The notes beneath the pieces were generated by a model that worked only from the letters and a program-made list of their open reading frames with translations, searched no databases and had not been told where the DNA came from. The position numbers and the translations under genes were made by a program. A stretch of 64,000 nt of DNA from Vermamoeba vermiformis. Lineage: Eukaryota > Tubulinea > Echinamoebida. Each line of letters starts with the position of its first letter. Positions within the stretch are counted from its first letter, which is position 1. Positions 47,098-58,121 of the stretch are shown here, one piece after another. The stretch lies in assembly GCA_045837725.1 (NCBI GenBank), contig JBEWZL010000237.1:62001-126000 (forward strand), written 5' to 3'.

Positions 47098-48068
47098 TTA
47101 GGAGGTGAAGTGCGGCAACACCTGTTCGAATCGAATCACGTGCTGCGTACTGGGTTTGACACGTGTCTTGGTCACGTGACTGTCGTGGTAGCAGCGACGA
47201 CACACCGCGACGTACTTGTCCGCGCCACCGATCAGCTCCACTTGTGTCTCGGCACCCAATCGCTTGGAGAAGGCTGCAGGGGCTTGACATTCCTAATTAG
47301 GCAATAGATCAGTATCAGCGGTCACCAGGGCTCAGTGCACTGTACCTGACAGATCGCAGTCAATTTGACAACGGACTCAGCCAAGGGAATCAATTCGAGC
47401 ACACTGCCGAAGGGCTTGCGTTGGAAGGTACCTGGTCATATATATAGCGCTATTAGTCCCTTGCGCAGTGATAGCAAGATCTGAACTTTGCTGCCCGAGT
47501 GAGCTCAAGGAACTGCACTCTGTATGCATCAGTGCGTGTACGTACCGTCCAATGCCGCCACTACAATAGTCTTGCCTCTATTAGCCATCTCCTCGCAGAA
47601 AGGCACAATATCAGGGAACTAGAAGCAGACAGGTCAGATCTAGGTCGATTTTATAGGAAATTAATTTGATTTAGACTTACGAACTGGCCCTCATCAATAC
47701 CTGTGCACAGTAGTATTAGTATCATATGCGGAAGACTAGAAATAAAATTGTCCTACCAATGACATCGTACGTGTTGGCCAGATCGTGCAGCTCGTCGAGC
47801 TTATCAGCAGGCACAGCGACCCACTGCTGACTAAGTATAGGCAAGACTCGTGTTAGTATGGCTGCCTACATCCAGCCCGCACCAGGCCAATGACATACCG
47901 ATCGTGCGTGGCCAAGCTCTCCTGCGAGTAGCGCGTGTCTTGTTTGTATTTCACCACCAAGCACTTGCGCTTAGCTACCGTGTAGCGACGAATACGGCGC
48001 AGCAGTTCAGTGGATTTGCCTGAAAACATGGGGCCAAGGATGAGTTGGATCTCGCCTGCGTGTTCCAT
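47098..48068 (-). CDS. TK1: Thymidine kinase, type II (TK1-like)
   Basis: Salvage enzyme phosphorylating thymidine to dTMP with ATP; cytosolic. About six exons encode roughly 215-225 residues, starting with 47899-48068. Motifs: P-loop GPMFSGKST near the N-terminus, YKQDTRYS, a Walker B-like DVIGIDEGQF, then [34 protein letters not shown], and the lasso/zinc region CQECQAP plus [10 protein letters not shown], giving the CxxC...CxxC structural zinc site. The C-terminal [18 protein letters not shown] is nearly invariant in the family. It converges on the p44 gene. Confidence 0.93.
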
Positions 48069-48549
48069 AGGTGTGCGTGGAGGTGTGGTCTTAGCTTGTT
48101 AAAAGTGATGTTAAATGCTGCTCGGTGCAACGGTCACTGGTTGATTTCAGCGCTCAACCAGGGCTCGGCACGTGATTGCTGCAACGGATACTTGCCTTAT
48201 TTGGTACCAATAAAAACTAAGTCGTGTAAGTTCATTTCGTTTCAAAAGCACGTAATTCGATATACTTATATTCACATTACTGCCGCACCTTGCAGTGCTT
48301 ACCTTGATCCAACCAAACGGAACTGCACTAAAAACAAAACAATACTCGCTCCTCTTGAAGACAACTATTTACAATTAAAATACTATGTACATGGTTACTA
48401 AGACGCCGTTCCTTCGCTGCACATTAAATCAACCCAGATCTTGGTCCGCAGCACTCGATCGAGTCAATTCGATTCTCAAAGCACTGGTTCATAACAGATC
48501 TGCGCCCATTTAATGCGCTACATAGTCTCGCGTCTTATGATATTGAATA
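48069..48549. other. Region upstream of thymidine kinase
   Basis: Holds the TK promoter and the 3' flank of the next minus-strand gene. It contains an AAATAAGGCAA copy at 48192-48202 (reverse strand, within GGTACCAAATAAGGCAA) and a 12-bp palindrome ACTCGATCGAGT at 48453-48464. An open frame crossing 48045-48401 is rejected as chance. Confidence 0.5.
48192..48202 (-). repeat. AAATAAGGCAA motif, copy 4
   Basis: About 125 bp upstream of the TK start, on the same strand as TK and preceded by GGTACC; possibly part of a 5' untranslated intron, which is not proven. Confidence 0.7.
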
Positions 48550-48951
48550 CTACTTCTGAAGATTGCGCACTAGCTCGGCAAATGAGCTCTGAATTGTGTC
48601 CTCACTGCCACTCTTGTGCGTATTTGTCTTAGTGTCGTGAGTGCTGCTGCCAGTGCTGCGTGTGTTCTCGTGTCCAGAACAGCGCTCTGAGTGCGGTATG
48701 CCGTGCAGAGCCTGTTCGATGTGCAGTCCTCAGCCTGTGCGGGATAATTAGTGGTAATTCAATTTCGAAAATAATAATTATTTTTAAATTCTGTATCGTT
48801 GATTATCGTAGATTTTATTTAAATAATATTATATTTATGTTAAGTAAATTATTAGACGTGCAATGAAATTAGATCCGGAGTTTGTCTTCAAAAGCAACTT
48901 ACCGACCCAAGTCCACTTTTGACACTGCTTACACCTCACTTTTTGGCACAT
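48550..48951 (-). CDS. Small cysteine-containing protein, 75 residues, HIEQAL-GIP type
   Basis: Two exons, 48903-48951 and 48550-48728, join in frame to 75 residues. The first exon reads MCQKVRCKQCQKWTWVG and gives three cysteines plus a Trp pair. The second begins LHIEQALHGIPHSERC, followed by a polar, disordered-looking tail ending FAELVRNLQK. The pattern CxxC, TW, then a helix HIEQAL-GIP-ERC resembles a small uncharacterised eukaryotic Cys-rich protein family; I name no gene. A zinc site from CKQC and the later Cys/His residues is plausible. The acceptor used (GCTGAG) is unusual: the better-looking CGCACAG ten bases earlier creates a stop, which is the main doubt. The donor GTAAGTTGC is good. 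Confidence 0.55.
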
Positions 48952-49199
48952 ATTTGTACGACACTAATACTACACTTGTGTCGTGCACTGCTGCTACGAG
49001 TTGATTGAACCGGCATTGGGCCATTTTCAGTGAAATTCACGGCCCTGGTCCAGCGCAATGATATCATGCGACACAGTGCAGCATTTCAGTCTGTTGTCAG
49101 TGCAAGTGATGGCGCGTCGTTGATTGTATATTGAATTGATATTACACGCGAGCAATTAATCGACTGTTTGGGGCTGCAAAACTCCATCTCGGTCGAAAA

Positions 49200-50884
49200 A
49201 TGTTTTCGAAATGTTTGTCATCGATAAAAGTGGCCAAAAAAATGGTTGATAATATGTTTCGAATTAATACAGGTGTTACGGTAAGTTGCAAGCTGTGGAT
49301 CTAGTCAGATCTAGTTTACTATTTTTTCATGAATTAACCGGCATTTGTTGGCGCAGAAAACATTAAAAATCATTAGCACATCTCGTAATAGATCTATGCA
49401 CACAACTAGGCCAGCATTATCGGTAATAGATTGCAAGTTGAAGTCCCTGGATCTGATTTCTTGTTCAGCAACACAAAGACGAGCCACTCATCAGTGAGAT
49501 TGATACGCATGACCACGCGAAGAAGATTGACTACTACATCACCGAGTCACGCGGCAAGCTGAACTTCAAAGGTGAGTGGACCATCAGATCTGCGCGACAC
49601 GTACTGACACCGCAGCTAAAAATAGAATCAGCGCGCACTCACGACCCCGCACACGCACCGCCCTCGCGCAGCAGACTGATGAATGCACTGCGCCGCACAT
49701 TTCTGCCCATCGACTACCCCGCGAGTGTCACCTCGGGCTATGCGCGCTACATGTCGTGGCAGTTCGTGCAGAACTGTGTGGGCTCAGCGCAGTGGGTGCT
49801 GACTACCAATGCACTGCTCGCGGGGGTGGGACTCACACAGGGACTGGGGGGACTGCCCTGGGCTGCGGCTACCACTTGGGTGCTGAAGGACGGACTGGGC
49901 GCACTGGGCATCATCTGGAGTGCGAATCTGTTGGGCCACTGGTTCGATGCGGACACGAAGCGTGCACTGTGGCGTGCAGATCTGATGCACAACACTGGCT
50001 CCGTGCTCGAACTGCTCACTCCGCTCTTCCCGCAGTTCTTTTTGCCGGTACGTGTGACTGCTAGTAGCGTTGACTCGAGCTGACCAATCACGTAACAGCT
50101 GTCGAGTGTGGCCAATCTGATCAAAGGTGTCTCGGCACTGACGAGTGGAGCCTGTCGTGCGGCAGTGTACAAGTCGTTTGTGCTGCGCGAGAACTTGGCT
50201 GAAGTCACTGCCAAGGCCCACACTCAGGGCACCTGCGCGTACGTCACGGGCATGTCACTCGGCATTGGCCTCTCTGCCCTGGTGCAGACTGGCACTGCCC
50301 TGGTATGGCCGGTATTTGCAGCTCTGGCCGGCACGCACTTGTTTTGCAGCTATCGCAAAGTGTCGAGTGTGGTGTTGCGCACGCTGAATCAACAGCGCAC
50401 CAGTCTCGTGCTCGATCGCTACTTTGACGCGCGCACTGTGCCCACGCCTGACGACATCTATCTGCTCGAGCGTGTCATTCGCGCACCGCTCTGCAAAGAT
50501 CGACCGGAGATTGTGCTCGGTCAGTCCATTCGCAGCTGTTTCAGTGAACAGACGGAGCTACAGCACACAGTGCTGCAATTCCGCGACGAACAGTACTTGA
50601 TCACGTGCGCGGAGGAGCAGATCCACGTCGTCTTGCACGCGCACATCACTGCCACACACGAACTGCGCGCCTATTTCAACGCGTATTATCTGCGCCACTT
50701 GATGCGCACTGAACCAAACGGCGCCGTTCATGAATTGATTGCGCGCAGTCTCGACTACACGCGACAGCAATTCACTGAATTTGTGCAATCACTCGTCACT
50801 CAGGGCTGGCACGTGACCGATGTCGTGTTCACACCGCGACATTACCGGGCCACGTGGAGCAGTGCTGTCACCAGCGACAACTGA
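49200..50884 (+). CDS. RUS-family (DUF647) membrane protein
   Basis: Member of the ROOT UV-B SENSITIVE family, integral membrane proteins of plants, animals and protists with poorly known biochemistry; plant members affect UV-B and vitamin B6-related responses. Four exons (49200-49280, 49469-49571, 49626-50047, 50099-50884) join to 463 residues. Family text is clear: FLPIDYPASVTSGYARYMSWQFVQ, hydrophobic Gly-rich segments LLAGVGLTQGLGGLPWAAATTWVLKDGLGALG, HNTGSVLELLTPLFP and the later GACRAAVYKSFVLRENLAEV. Several transmembrane helices are likely. The acceptor at 49625 was chosen because the earlier AG at 49614 gives a stop. The N-terminus (MFSKCLSSIKVAKKMV) is basic and could be an organelle signal. 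Confidence 0.88.
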
Positions 50885-51027
50885 TTTCCTTTTTTGTAAT
50901 TACACCGATCCTTGTACAGTTGATATCTTTTCACCCACACCTGCGCGTTGATTAGTCTTAGTATCATTGATTAATACACAAGTACTCGCAAACAAAAGTA
51001 TTTATAAACACAAACGCAGTACTGTCT

Positions 51028-52583
51028 CTAGTTAGACTGACACTGCACGCCTTGAGGTCTGCCATCGTCCTCCTCATCGCTGTCAGATCCACCGTGGCCG
51101 TGATAGTGTTCGTGACCACCCTGCTGTTGTTCACGGCCCTTGAGTGCAGGACCCAATGTCGCCTCTTCAATCTGATCTTTGCTCACACTCGGCAGTGCGG
51201 GGCGGGGCGAAGCAGACAACAACAACTTCTCGAGATTGCCAGCCACGGTCTTGTCGAGCTGTTCGGGGAATTTGACCGAGAATTTAATGTAGAGATTGCC
51301 GCGGTTGTAGGGGTCCTTGTACTTGGGCATGCCCTCTTGACTCACGGCGCGCAGATCGTCGGGCTTGATGACCACACCCGGCTGCGTGGTGATCTTGAGT
51401 TGTCGCTCGTCGAGGTGTTTGACGTAGAAGGTGGTGCCGCACAGTGCTTCAGTCAACATCAGCTCCTTCTCCATGTGCAGATCGTGACCGTCGCGCGTGA
51501 ACACAGCGTGCTTCTTCTGCACGAGCACGATGATAATGTCGCCAGGCTCAATGCCCGGGGCCTGATCGCTCTCGCCGCGGAATGTGATCTTCTGTCCGTG
51601 CGACATGCCCTTGTCGACCTCCACTTCGAGCACCTTCTTCTCTTTGAGCACTTTGGCACCGCGACACTTGGGGCACTTGTCTTCTTCTTTGATCGACTCG
51701 CCGCTGCCCTCGCAGTCGTGACACACAGTCTGCATCTGTTGCACGAACATGCCCATGCGCTGCACCACGATGCGAATACCACGACCATCGCACGTCTTGC
51801 ACTTTTGTGTCGCACCTTCTTTGGTGGCACCAGAACTGTGGATGTGTTAGCAAAGGGGAGCAGGGAAATTTAATTTATGGGTATTTCAATTATTGGTGTG
51901 AATTGTATGGACGATCGTTGTGCGCTCATGACGTCAACGTCGATCTAGATTCGCAAAAATAACAAAATCGATAAAAATAAGAAATTCGTCAACAATTCTT
52001 AAATCAACGATGTAAATATTAATAGGACGATTAAATATGAAGCACTCACCCCTTGCAGCCAGCACAAATAATGTCCTTGGTGACTTGCAGCTTAGTCTTC
52101 TTGCCGTTGTACAAGTCCTCGAGCGTGACAGGCAGTTGATGCACCAAGTCCTCACCTCTGCGCGGTCCTCTGTTGCCTCCCTCGCGCGGATTGAAGCCGC
52201 GGAAGAATTGCGAGAAGATGTCGAAGGGATCCGCTCCGGGACCTCCTTCCTTCAAGCCGTCTTTACCGTATTTATCGTATAATTTTCTCTTTTCAGGATC
52301 GCTGAGAGCTTCATAGGCTTCTCCGATGAGCTTGAACTACAGAACAAAATCCACCATTATTATAATAAAAAAAGAATAACCGAAAAATTATGAGTCATCG
52401 AGGTCTTTAAGTTGCCGCACCACATCTATAAATTATATATACCTTTTCAGTAGCGTCTGGGCTGCTGTTTCTGTCAGGGTGGAACTGAATCGCAAGTTTG
52501 CGATACGCTTTTTTGATGTCGGCTTCAGAAGCGTCAGGCTTAACGCCAAGACGTTCGTAGAATTCAGTTTCACGTACAGACAT
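51028..52583 (-). CDS. DNAJA: Type I (DNAJA/Ydj1-like) Hsp40 co-chaperone
   Basis: Cytosolic co-chaperone that delivers clients to Hsp70 and stimulates its ATPase. Three exons (52443-52583, 52050-52336, 51028-51835) give 411 residues. The J domain carries HPD (FHPDRNSS), followed by a G/F region and the four CxxCxGxG zinc repeats: [33 protein letters not shown]-terminal client-binding domains contain [24 protein letters not shown] and [18 protein letters not shown]. The tail is His/Gly/Asp-rich and ends GVQCQSN, a CaaX-like box comparable to the CQTS end of animal DNAJA1, so farnesylation is likely. The second intron (214 nt) is longer than usual here. It is divergent from DRG2. Confidence 0.95.
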
Positions 52584-52760
52584 GTTGTGGTGTGTGGACG
52601 AGTCGTGCGGCTGACAATAATAACGCTTGTTTTTGTCGAGATCAAGACTCGCAGCCCTGGTAGATCTGGATCTCAAGAAACTGTTTTCTGACAGTTGTAC
52701 GAATGTATTCTGCGCAATAGGCATCAAACACTAATTGTCGATTATTGAGTCAACAAGGCA

Positions 52761-54052
52761 ATGGGTATTGGTGAGAAGATCAAGGACATCGAGGCTGAGA
52801 TTGCACGCACGCAAAAGAACAAAGCGACAGAGTTCCACATCGGTCAATTGAAAGCACGTCTTGCTCGTTTGAGAGAGCAGCTGCTCGAACAGCCCGGCAA
52901 AGGTGGCACCAAGGGCGATGGATTTGAAGTGCAAAAGTCAGGTGATGCACGTGTCTGCTTAGTCGGGTGTGTATAAATGTGTAATACGCATATAATTATA
53001 ATTAATATTATTTTATGACGTGCATGGATTATTTTTTCACCAAATAACAACCGCCAACATATTTATTGAAATTTATAATTAATTTGTCAAAATCCGGTTT
53101 ATTATTGACATGACACCGTTCAATTTCCTCTCCCATTCTTCATTTAATTGACAATAATATATGCAGTTTCCCCTCAGTTGGCAAGTCCACATTCTTGTCC
53201 AAAGTGACCACAACCGAATCTGTCGCCTCTGCGATCGACTTCACCACTTTGACGTGCATTGCAGGTGTAATCAACTACAAAGGTGCGCGCATTCAGCTGC
53301 TCGATACACCGGGTATCATTCAAGGTGCCGCATCTGGCAAAGGTCGTGGTCGTCAAGTGATTGCCGTGGCGCGCACAGCAGATCTGATTCTGATGATGCT
53401 CGAGCCTGGCAAGGGTGAGGTTCAAAAGCGCTTGTTGACCAAGGAACTCGAAGCCATGGGCGTGCGACTCAACCGCAAGCGACCGAACATCTCTTTTGTC
53501 GAGAAGAAGACGGGCGGCATCTCCTTCAACACGATGGTGCCGCTGACGAAGATCAACGAGAAGACAGTGCGCACCGTGCTGCACGAGTACCGCATTCACA
53601 ACGCGCAAGTGCTGTTCAGAGAGGACTGCACCGTCGACGACTTTATTGACGCCATTGAGGGCAACAGATCGTACCTGCGCTGCTTGTACGTGTACAACAA
53701 GGTCGATCGCACGACTATACAGCACCTCGATAAGATTGCACGTCAGCCCGACACAGTGGTGGTGAGCTGCGAGATGGGTCTGAACATCGACTACTTGATC
53801 GAGAAGATCTGGGAGTACTTGGCCCTCGCACGCGTGTACACCAAGAAGCGAGGTGCGCGACCAGACTTCTCCGATCCAATGATCATGCGCAGTGGCTCGA
53901 CTGTCGAGGATATATGTCGCGCTATTCACAAGGACATGGTCGAGAAGTTCAAGTACGGACTCGTGTGGGGCACATCCGCCAAACACATGCCGCAACGAGT
54001 CGGATTGAATCACTTGGTGCAAGATGAAGACGTAGTAGAGATTCATACTTAA
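52761..54052 (+). CDS. DRG2: Developmentally regulated GTP-binding protein 2
   Basis: OBG/DRG-class GTPase that in yeast and animals associates with a DFRP partner (RWDD1/Gir2) and translating ribosomes. Two exons, 52761-52966 and 53167-54052, give 363 residues, typical length. GTPase motifs: G1 GFPSVGKST (split by the intron), G2/G3 region [19 protein letters not shown]4 YNKVD. The C-terminal TGS domain ends [19 protein letters not shown] and [33 protein letters not shown] at the start and [13 protein letters not shown] identify DRG2 rather than DRG1. One oddity: DTPG, where most DRGs have DLPG. The single intron of 200 nt is A/T-rich. Confidence 0.95.
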
Positions 54053-54162
54053 GTCGAGTGCATTGTTGTACGTGGATGGAGCACGTTGTACATAATAAAT
54101 CAGTTGTAGCGCAGAATTCTCGATTTTGTTATTTGCCGGCATGGTTCTCTTGATTTTCAGAA

Positions 54163-54174
54163 TTCCCGCGCAAA
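54163..54174 (-). promoter_or_regulatory. E2F-like site upstream of Mps1
   Basis: Reads TTTGCGCGGGAA on the minus strand, a close fit to the E2F/DP consensus TTTSGCGCSAAA, 88 bp before the ATG. A second related word, ATTTCGCGTT, lies around 54200. No binding data are available; the call rests on consensus match and on the cell-cycle role of the gene. Confidence 0.45.
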
Positions 54175-54261
54175 CTAGCCGTTGCGGGATTTGAATGTTG
54201 AACGCGAAATCGATGTCATTTTAGCAACGAACGTGAAGAGAGAAGCAATGCATTAAGCACC

Positions 54262-56259
54262 ATGACGACATTGTTGGATCAGAATAAGGAGAATATTGTC
54301 GATAACGTTACTCTTGGGCAGTTTATCAAAAAAGATCATACAAATCCCAAGCGAGCACCATTATCAGCGATTACAAACCAGCAACACGTTCAACGCGACA
54401 CAAATAAATCAGTTTTATTGGACAAAGCGAAGAAGATTCAAGACAAACAGCCTTTGGGACCTCACGAATCTGCAGTTAAATTGCGCAAACCAGCGAGCAA
54501 AACACCGTCGAGTTTAGGTAAGGCAATACTCGTTTACTCTCTATAAATAATTCAAAATTGTTGTTGTTGGTATATTAATTAAATTTTAATACGTCACAGG
54601 TGGAATTTTTTCAGGAGGAGCAAAGAGAGCGAATCCAGTTGAACACATTGTCGTGTTAGAGGACGAACCCGAGGCAGCTGCAGTACCCGCGACGCCTAAA
54701 GTGCCCGATACACCACGCTCAGTGCCCTCCAGCGCACCCTCAGTGTCAGATCCAGTGCTGAGCACGCCCCTGGCAGCCACGAAGAGTGTGCCGCAGAGTG
54801 TACTGCGCACCCCCCTGCAATCACCGCACGTGCACAGTGTCGCGCAACAACAGACACCGAGTGGCCACTCCACACCCCCACTGCAGCTCCTAGCACAGCC
54901 CACACCCAGTCACAGCGCTGCACCGAGCACGCCACACATGCACACTAGCACTGCCTCGCATATGAACACTAGTACCCCGCACCTGAGCACCACCAACACC
55001 CCACTAGTCGCATCAAACACGCCCCTCGCTGCACCGAGCAGTGCTGGCTATTCAGTGCCGCGGCCACACAGCACACAGCAGCGCACACAGAGCAGCGTGC
55101 CACCACTCATCATCACGCCACAGCTCTCGGGGGCCAGTGTGCCACCACTCCGACATCACGTGCCACAAGTACTCGTGCCCATGCACACCCCTGACCACAA
55201 TCACGTGACACCGAATCAGAGCGTGCCTGCCACACCACACATGCCCGCGTCAGTGCTGCAGCCTGTCAAACACACGCAGCGTGCTGTCTCACTGCCCATG
55301 ACACGTGTCGCACACCCGCTCATGTCACTCGACCCGCAGCGCATCATTACCGTAAATGGCAAGACCTACATCTCGCTGGACGGTGAGATTGGCAAAGGTC
55401 AGTCATCACGTGTGCACAAAGTGGTGGGTGAAGATTTGCAGATCTACGCCATCAAAGAAGTGAAATTTCGCGACCCCGAAGACCCTTGCATCCCGGGATA
55501 TTTGCAGGAGGTAGAGCTGTTGAAGACACTGCAAGGCGAGCCCTTCATCATCAAGTAAGTTGTCACTGCGACACGTTGACATGTCGATCACGTGACTGAC
55601 CGAATTGATTTAACAGATTGATCGATCACGAGATCACCACCGAGGCTTTGCACATTGTACTCGAATATGCCGAGACAGATCTCGCTCGTGCGATGGATCC
55701 CCGCAAACCCAACCGCGTGATTTTCGACTTCAATTCCATCCGCCACTACTGGCTGCAGATGTTGATTGCGGTGCAGTCGATACACAAGCACAAGATCATT
55801 CACGGTGACTTGAAGCCACCCAATTTTGTGCTGGTGAAGGGTCAGTTGCGCCTGATCGACTTTGGCATCAGCAAGACCATCCCCGAGGAGGCAGTCACCA
55901 CCTCCATAGTCAACAACAATCTCTGCGGCACCATTGGCTACATAGCCCCTGAGGCCCTCGTGCCGACAGAGTACGACGCCGATCAGCAGCAGCACGTGCA
56001 CAAGTACGGACGCGCGGCCGATGTCTGGTCGCTGGGCTGCATCCTGTATCAGATGGTGTTCGGCAAATATCCGCTGCACGGCTACAATCCCACGCAGCGC
56101 GCACTGCTCTACACCAACCCCAACTTCACGGTCGATGTGCCCAACTGTCAGTCGGCCTCGTGTCGCGATGCCATTCTCAAGTGTCTGCAGCGAGACCCGC
56201 AGAAGCGTGCCACCATCCCTGAACTGCTGCAACACCCGTTCTTGAAGTACATGCACTGA
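54262..56259 (+). CDS. TTK: Mps1/TTK spindle-checkpoint kinase
   Basis: Dual-specificity kinase acting at kinetochores to start spindle-assembly checkpoint signalling. Three exons (54262-54517, 54600-55554, 55617-56259) join to 617 residues. The first about 350 residues are disordered, very rich in Ser, Thr, Pro and His with many TP and SxP sites. The kinase domain follows: GKGQSSRVHKV, the VAIK-type lysine in YAIKEVKF, HGDLKPPNFVLV (HGD instead of HRD, a hallmark of Mps1), DFGISK, and VNNNLCGTIGYIAPEAL. It ends directly after the kinase fold (HPFLKYMH), with no C-terminal extension. TLGQFIKKD near the N-terminus is unassigned. An E2F-like site lies upstream. Confidence 0.9.
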
Positions 56260-56567
56260 GGAGGAGGGCGTGAGTGTAGCGGACCCTTCGCGCAGTATGA
56301 TCCGTGCTGGCTGCGGAGATGAAATTTTGAAGTAGTAACTAACCAGTCTTCTGACCTGTAGCGTCAGATGTGTCCTCAAGTCTGTAAGAGAGGCTTGAAA
56401 ACACTTGTAATTTACATGTAAATAGTTGCCGTGCATTAAAAGTCATATTTATGCCACTCGGTGCCTATTAATCGCATAAGATTGCGTGGAGAATTCTCAG
56501 CGGACAGTTTTCTTGTTTGCCCGCGAATATGATGCAGTGACAATAGTATTATAATACATACAACACA
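56260..56567. other. Intergenic region between Mps1 and IGBP1
   Basis: Contains the Mps1 3' untranslated region and the IGBP1 promoter. A 14-bp perfect palindrome ATTTACATGTAAAT lies at 56410-56423, overlapping a TGTAAATA word (56417-56424) that would be in the Mps1 3' UTR. Nothing else is identified. Confidence 0.55.
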
Positions 56568-57749
56568 ATGGAGGTCGATGAGGCATTATTATCAAACACA
56601 TTCGATCAAGCTCTGAAGCAGTTCAAAGAGCTGGATTCAGGTGCGATCCCTGCTCTCGATCCCAAATACGCGTCATTAGTCGACAATACGATCGGTCTAT
56701 TTAACAAGACCATTAATATGGTGGCTCAACAGTCCGTGTTCTCATCAAATGAAGAGCTGGATGACATTCACACGACTTCAATCAAGTAATTATTATTCAC
56801 CAATTATTTAATTTTAACACTGCGACAGTAGTATTAATTAGCGATATTAACACCAATTTTATAGGTATCTTTTAATTCCGTATTATTTGAGCGGACTGTA
56901 CAACAAGATCCAAAAACGAGAGCAAAGAGCAGATGCGTTGAAAAAGAGTTTAGTAAGTAAATTTGCCACAAAGAGGACTCCTATTGATATGTTTAGATTA
57001 TGGCTAAACAATTCTTGAATAACTGTCTGCACCTCAATCTGGTCGACAAAAGTGTAAGTGGCAATTACGGCACTAAGAGCAGTTTAGTAAACGTTTAATA
57101 GGATACACAAAGTGTCGAGAGCATATTGAGCGACAGCTCCGACAAGCAAGCACAGATGACCGATCCAAACAAATTGCGCGAGGAGAAGATCCGACGCCAC
57201 AAGCGCGATCAAGAACTCTCAGCACAACTCAGTACACTCACTGAAAAACTAGAGTGTGCACTCGAGGAAGAACAGCAACGCGAGCTTACTATAACACAGC
57301 TGCGCCTCGCTGTCCTGCAAACACTTGCGGATGTAGCGCTGACCGAACAAGAGCTCACCTTGCTGCAGATGCGCGCCTCGATGGAGAACAATCAAAATAA
57401 TGACCAGCGCATGGCTCAGAAGCCCTTGCAACCTAAACCAGGCCCCATGAAAGTGACACGCGTGTTCAATGTGGATGGCAAGCTGCAGATGCGCGAAGAA
57501 GTGTTTCAGCCAGGCTGGAGACAACCAACGATATCGATTGAAGAGGCAGGCATGTGGGACCTCAAGTACGCGCAACAGACTGCTAAAGTGTCTGCTGAGC
57601 GCGAACAGAAAGAGCAGCAGCGCGTCGAGCAACAGACGAGTGACGAGCGCGAAGAAGAAGAGCGCAAGAAGGCGAGTGAGTGGAGCGATTGGAAGGACGA
57701 GCATCCGAGCGGATCTGGCAACACTGGCTACAAGGGGTACACCTATTAG
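56568..57749 (+). CDS. IGBP1: PP2A-associated protein IGBP1/alpha4 (Tap42)
   Basis: Binds catalytic subunits of PP2A-family phosphatases, protecting or redirecting them; in yeast Tap42 is a TORC1 effector. Four exons (56568-56785, 56865-56952, 56997-57053, 57102-57749) join exactly to 336 residues. The N-terminal TPR-like helical domain contains YLLIPYYLSGLYNKI, a family signature, and MAKQFLNNCLHL. A basic linker (REEKIRRHKRDQELSAQL) leads to helices and the C-terminal KVTRVFNVDGKLQMREEVF with PGWRQPTISIEEAG, the other conserved block, then a Glu/Arg-rich tail ending GYKGYTY. Cytosolic or nuclear. Confidence 0.92.
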
Positions 57750-58121
57750 ACCGGTCCCTCGCGTCAAATGTACATAGCAATAAACGCAGCACGAATATAC
57801 CATAAACATCGACGGCGCTTATCTAGACCTGCGTGGTGCAGGACAGTGCAGTTAAGTCACGCCAGTACGCGCCGGAAATTTCTGCCGTCGACCGTGACTT
57901 AACTGGCGAAAGAATAAAAAACAAAATTCTCTCGGTTGTTGGCGTGTGTTTGTGACGAGAATAACACGAGTGATAGTAATATTTATTTGTGGAGTTATCG
58001 ATCATTTAGAAGAATTGTCAGTCAACACACTAGGGACAAGTTGCGAACTTTTCTCATCTGTATTATAATTTATTGAATAATAATAATTATTTATTTCTAA
58101 AAATATATTTCACACACAACC
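57750..58121. other. Intergenic region between IGBP1 and TAF4
   Basis: 372 bp holding the IGBP1 3' end (AATAAA near 57778), a strongly structured segment described separately, and the TAF4 upstream region, which becomes A/T-rich near the start codon. No coding exon is seen. Confidence 0.6.
57809..57905. other. Structured inverted-repeat element, possible ncRNA or regulatory dyad
   Basis: Three complementary pairs are visible: CCTGC/GCAGG (57828-57832 with 57838-57842), a perfect 13-bp stem CAGTTAAGTCACG with CGTGACTTAACTG (57849-57861 with 57893-57905, 31-nt loop), and TCGACGGC with GCCGTCGA (57809-57816 with 57884-57891), the last reaching into the loop and so forming a pseudoknot if made together. 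It could be a small RNA, a 5' UTR element of TAF4 or a protein-binding dyad. No known RNA family was recognised. Confidence 0.4.

Noticed and set aside
48045-48401. 118-codon open frame upstream of thymidine kinase
   Set aside because: It starts antisense to the first TK exon, has erratic composition and no recognisable motif.
51052-51873. Plus-strand frame of 273 codons opposite the DNAJA gene
   Set aside because: It mirrors the Hsp40 exon in reverse; no domain, no splice context.
52584-52760. Heat-shock element upstream of the DNAJA gene
   Set aside because: An AGAAACTGTTTTCT word is present, but the GAA and TTC blocks lack the regular 5-bp spacing of a heat-shock element.
53174-54142. 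322-codon antisense frame opposite DRG2
   Set aside because: The sense strand encodes a conserved GTPase throughout; the antisense product has no features of a real protein.
55298-55309. Further TGACACGTGTC-like words in Mps1 and TK exons
   Set aside because: They are imperfect and lie in coding sequence (for example encoding TRV), so they are not counted in the intronic set.
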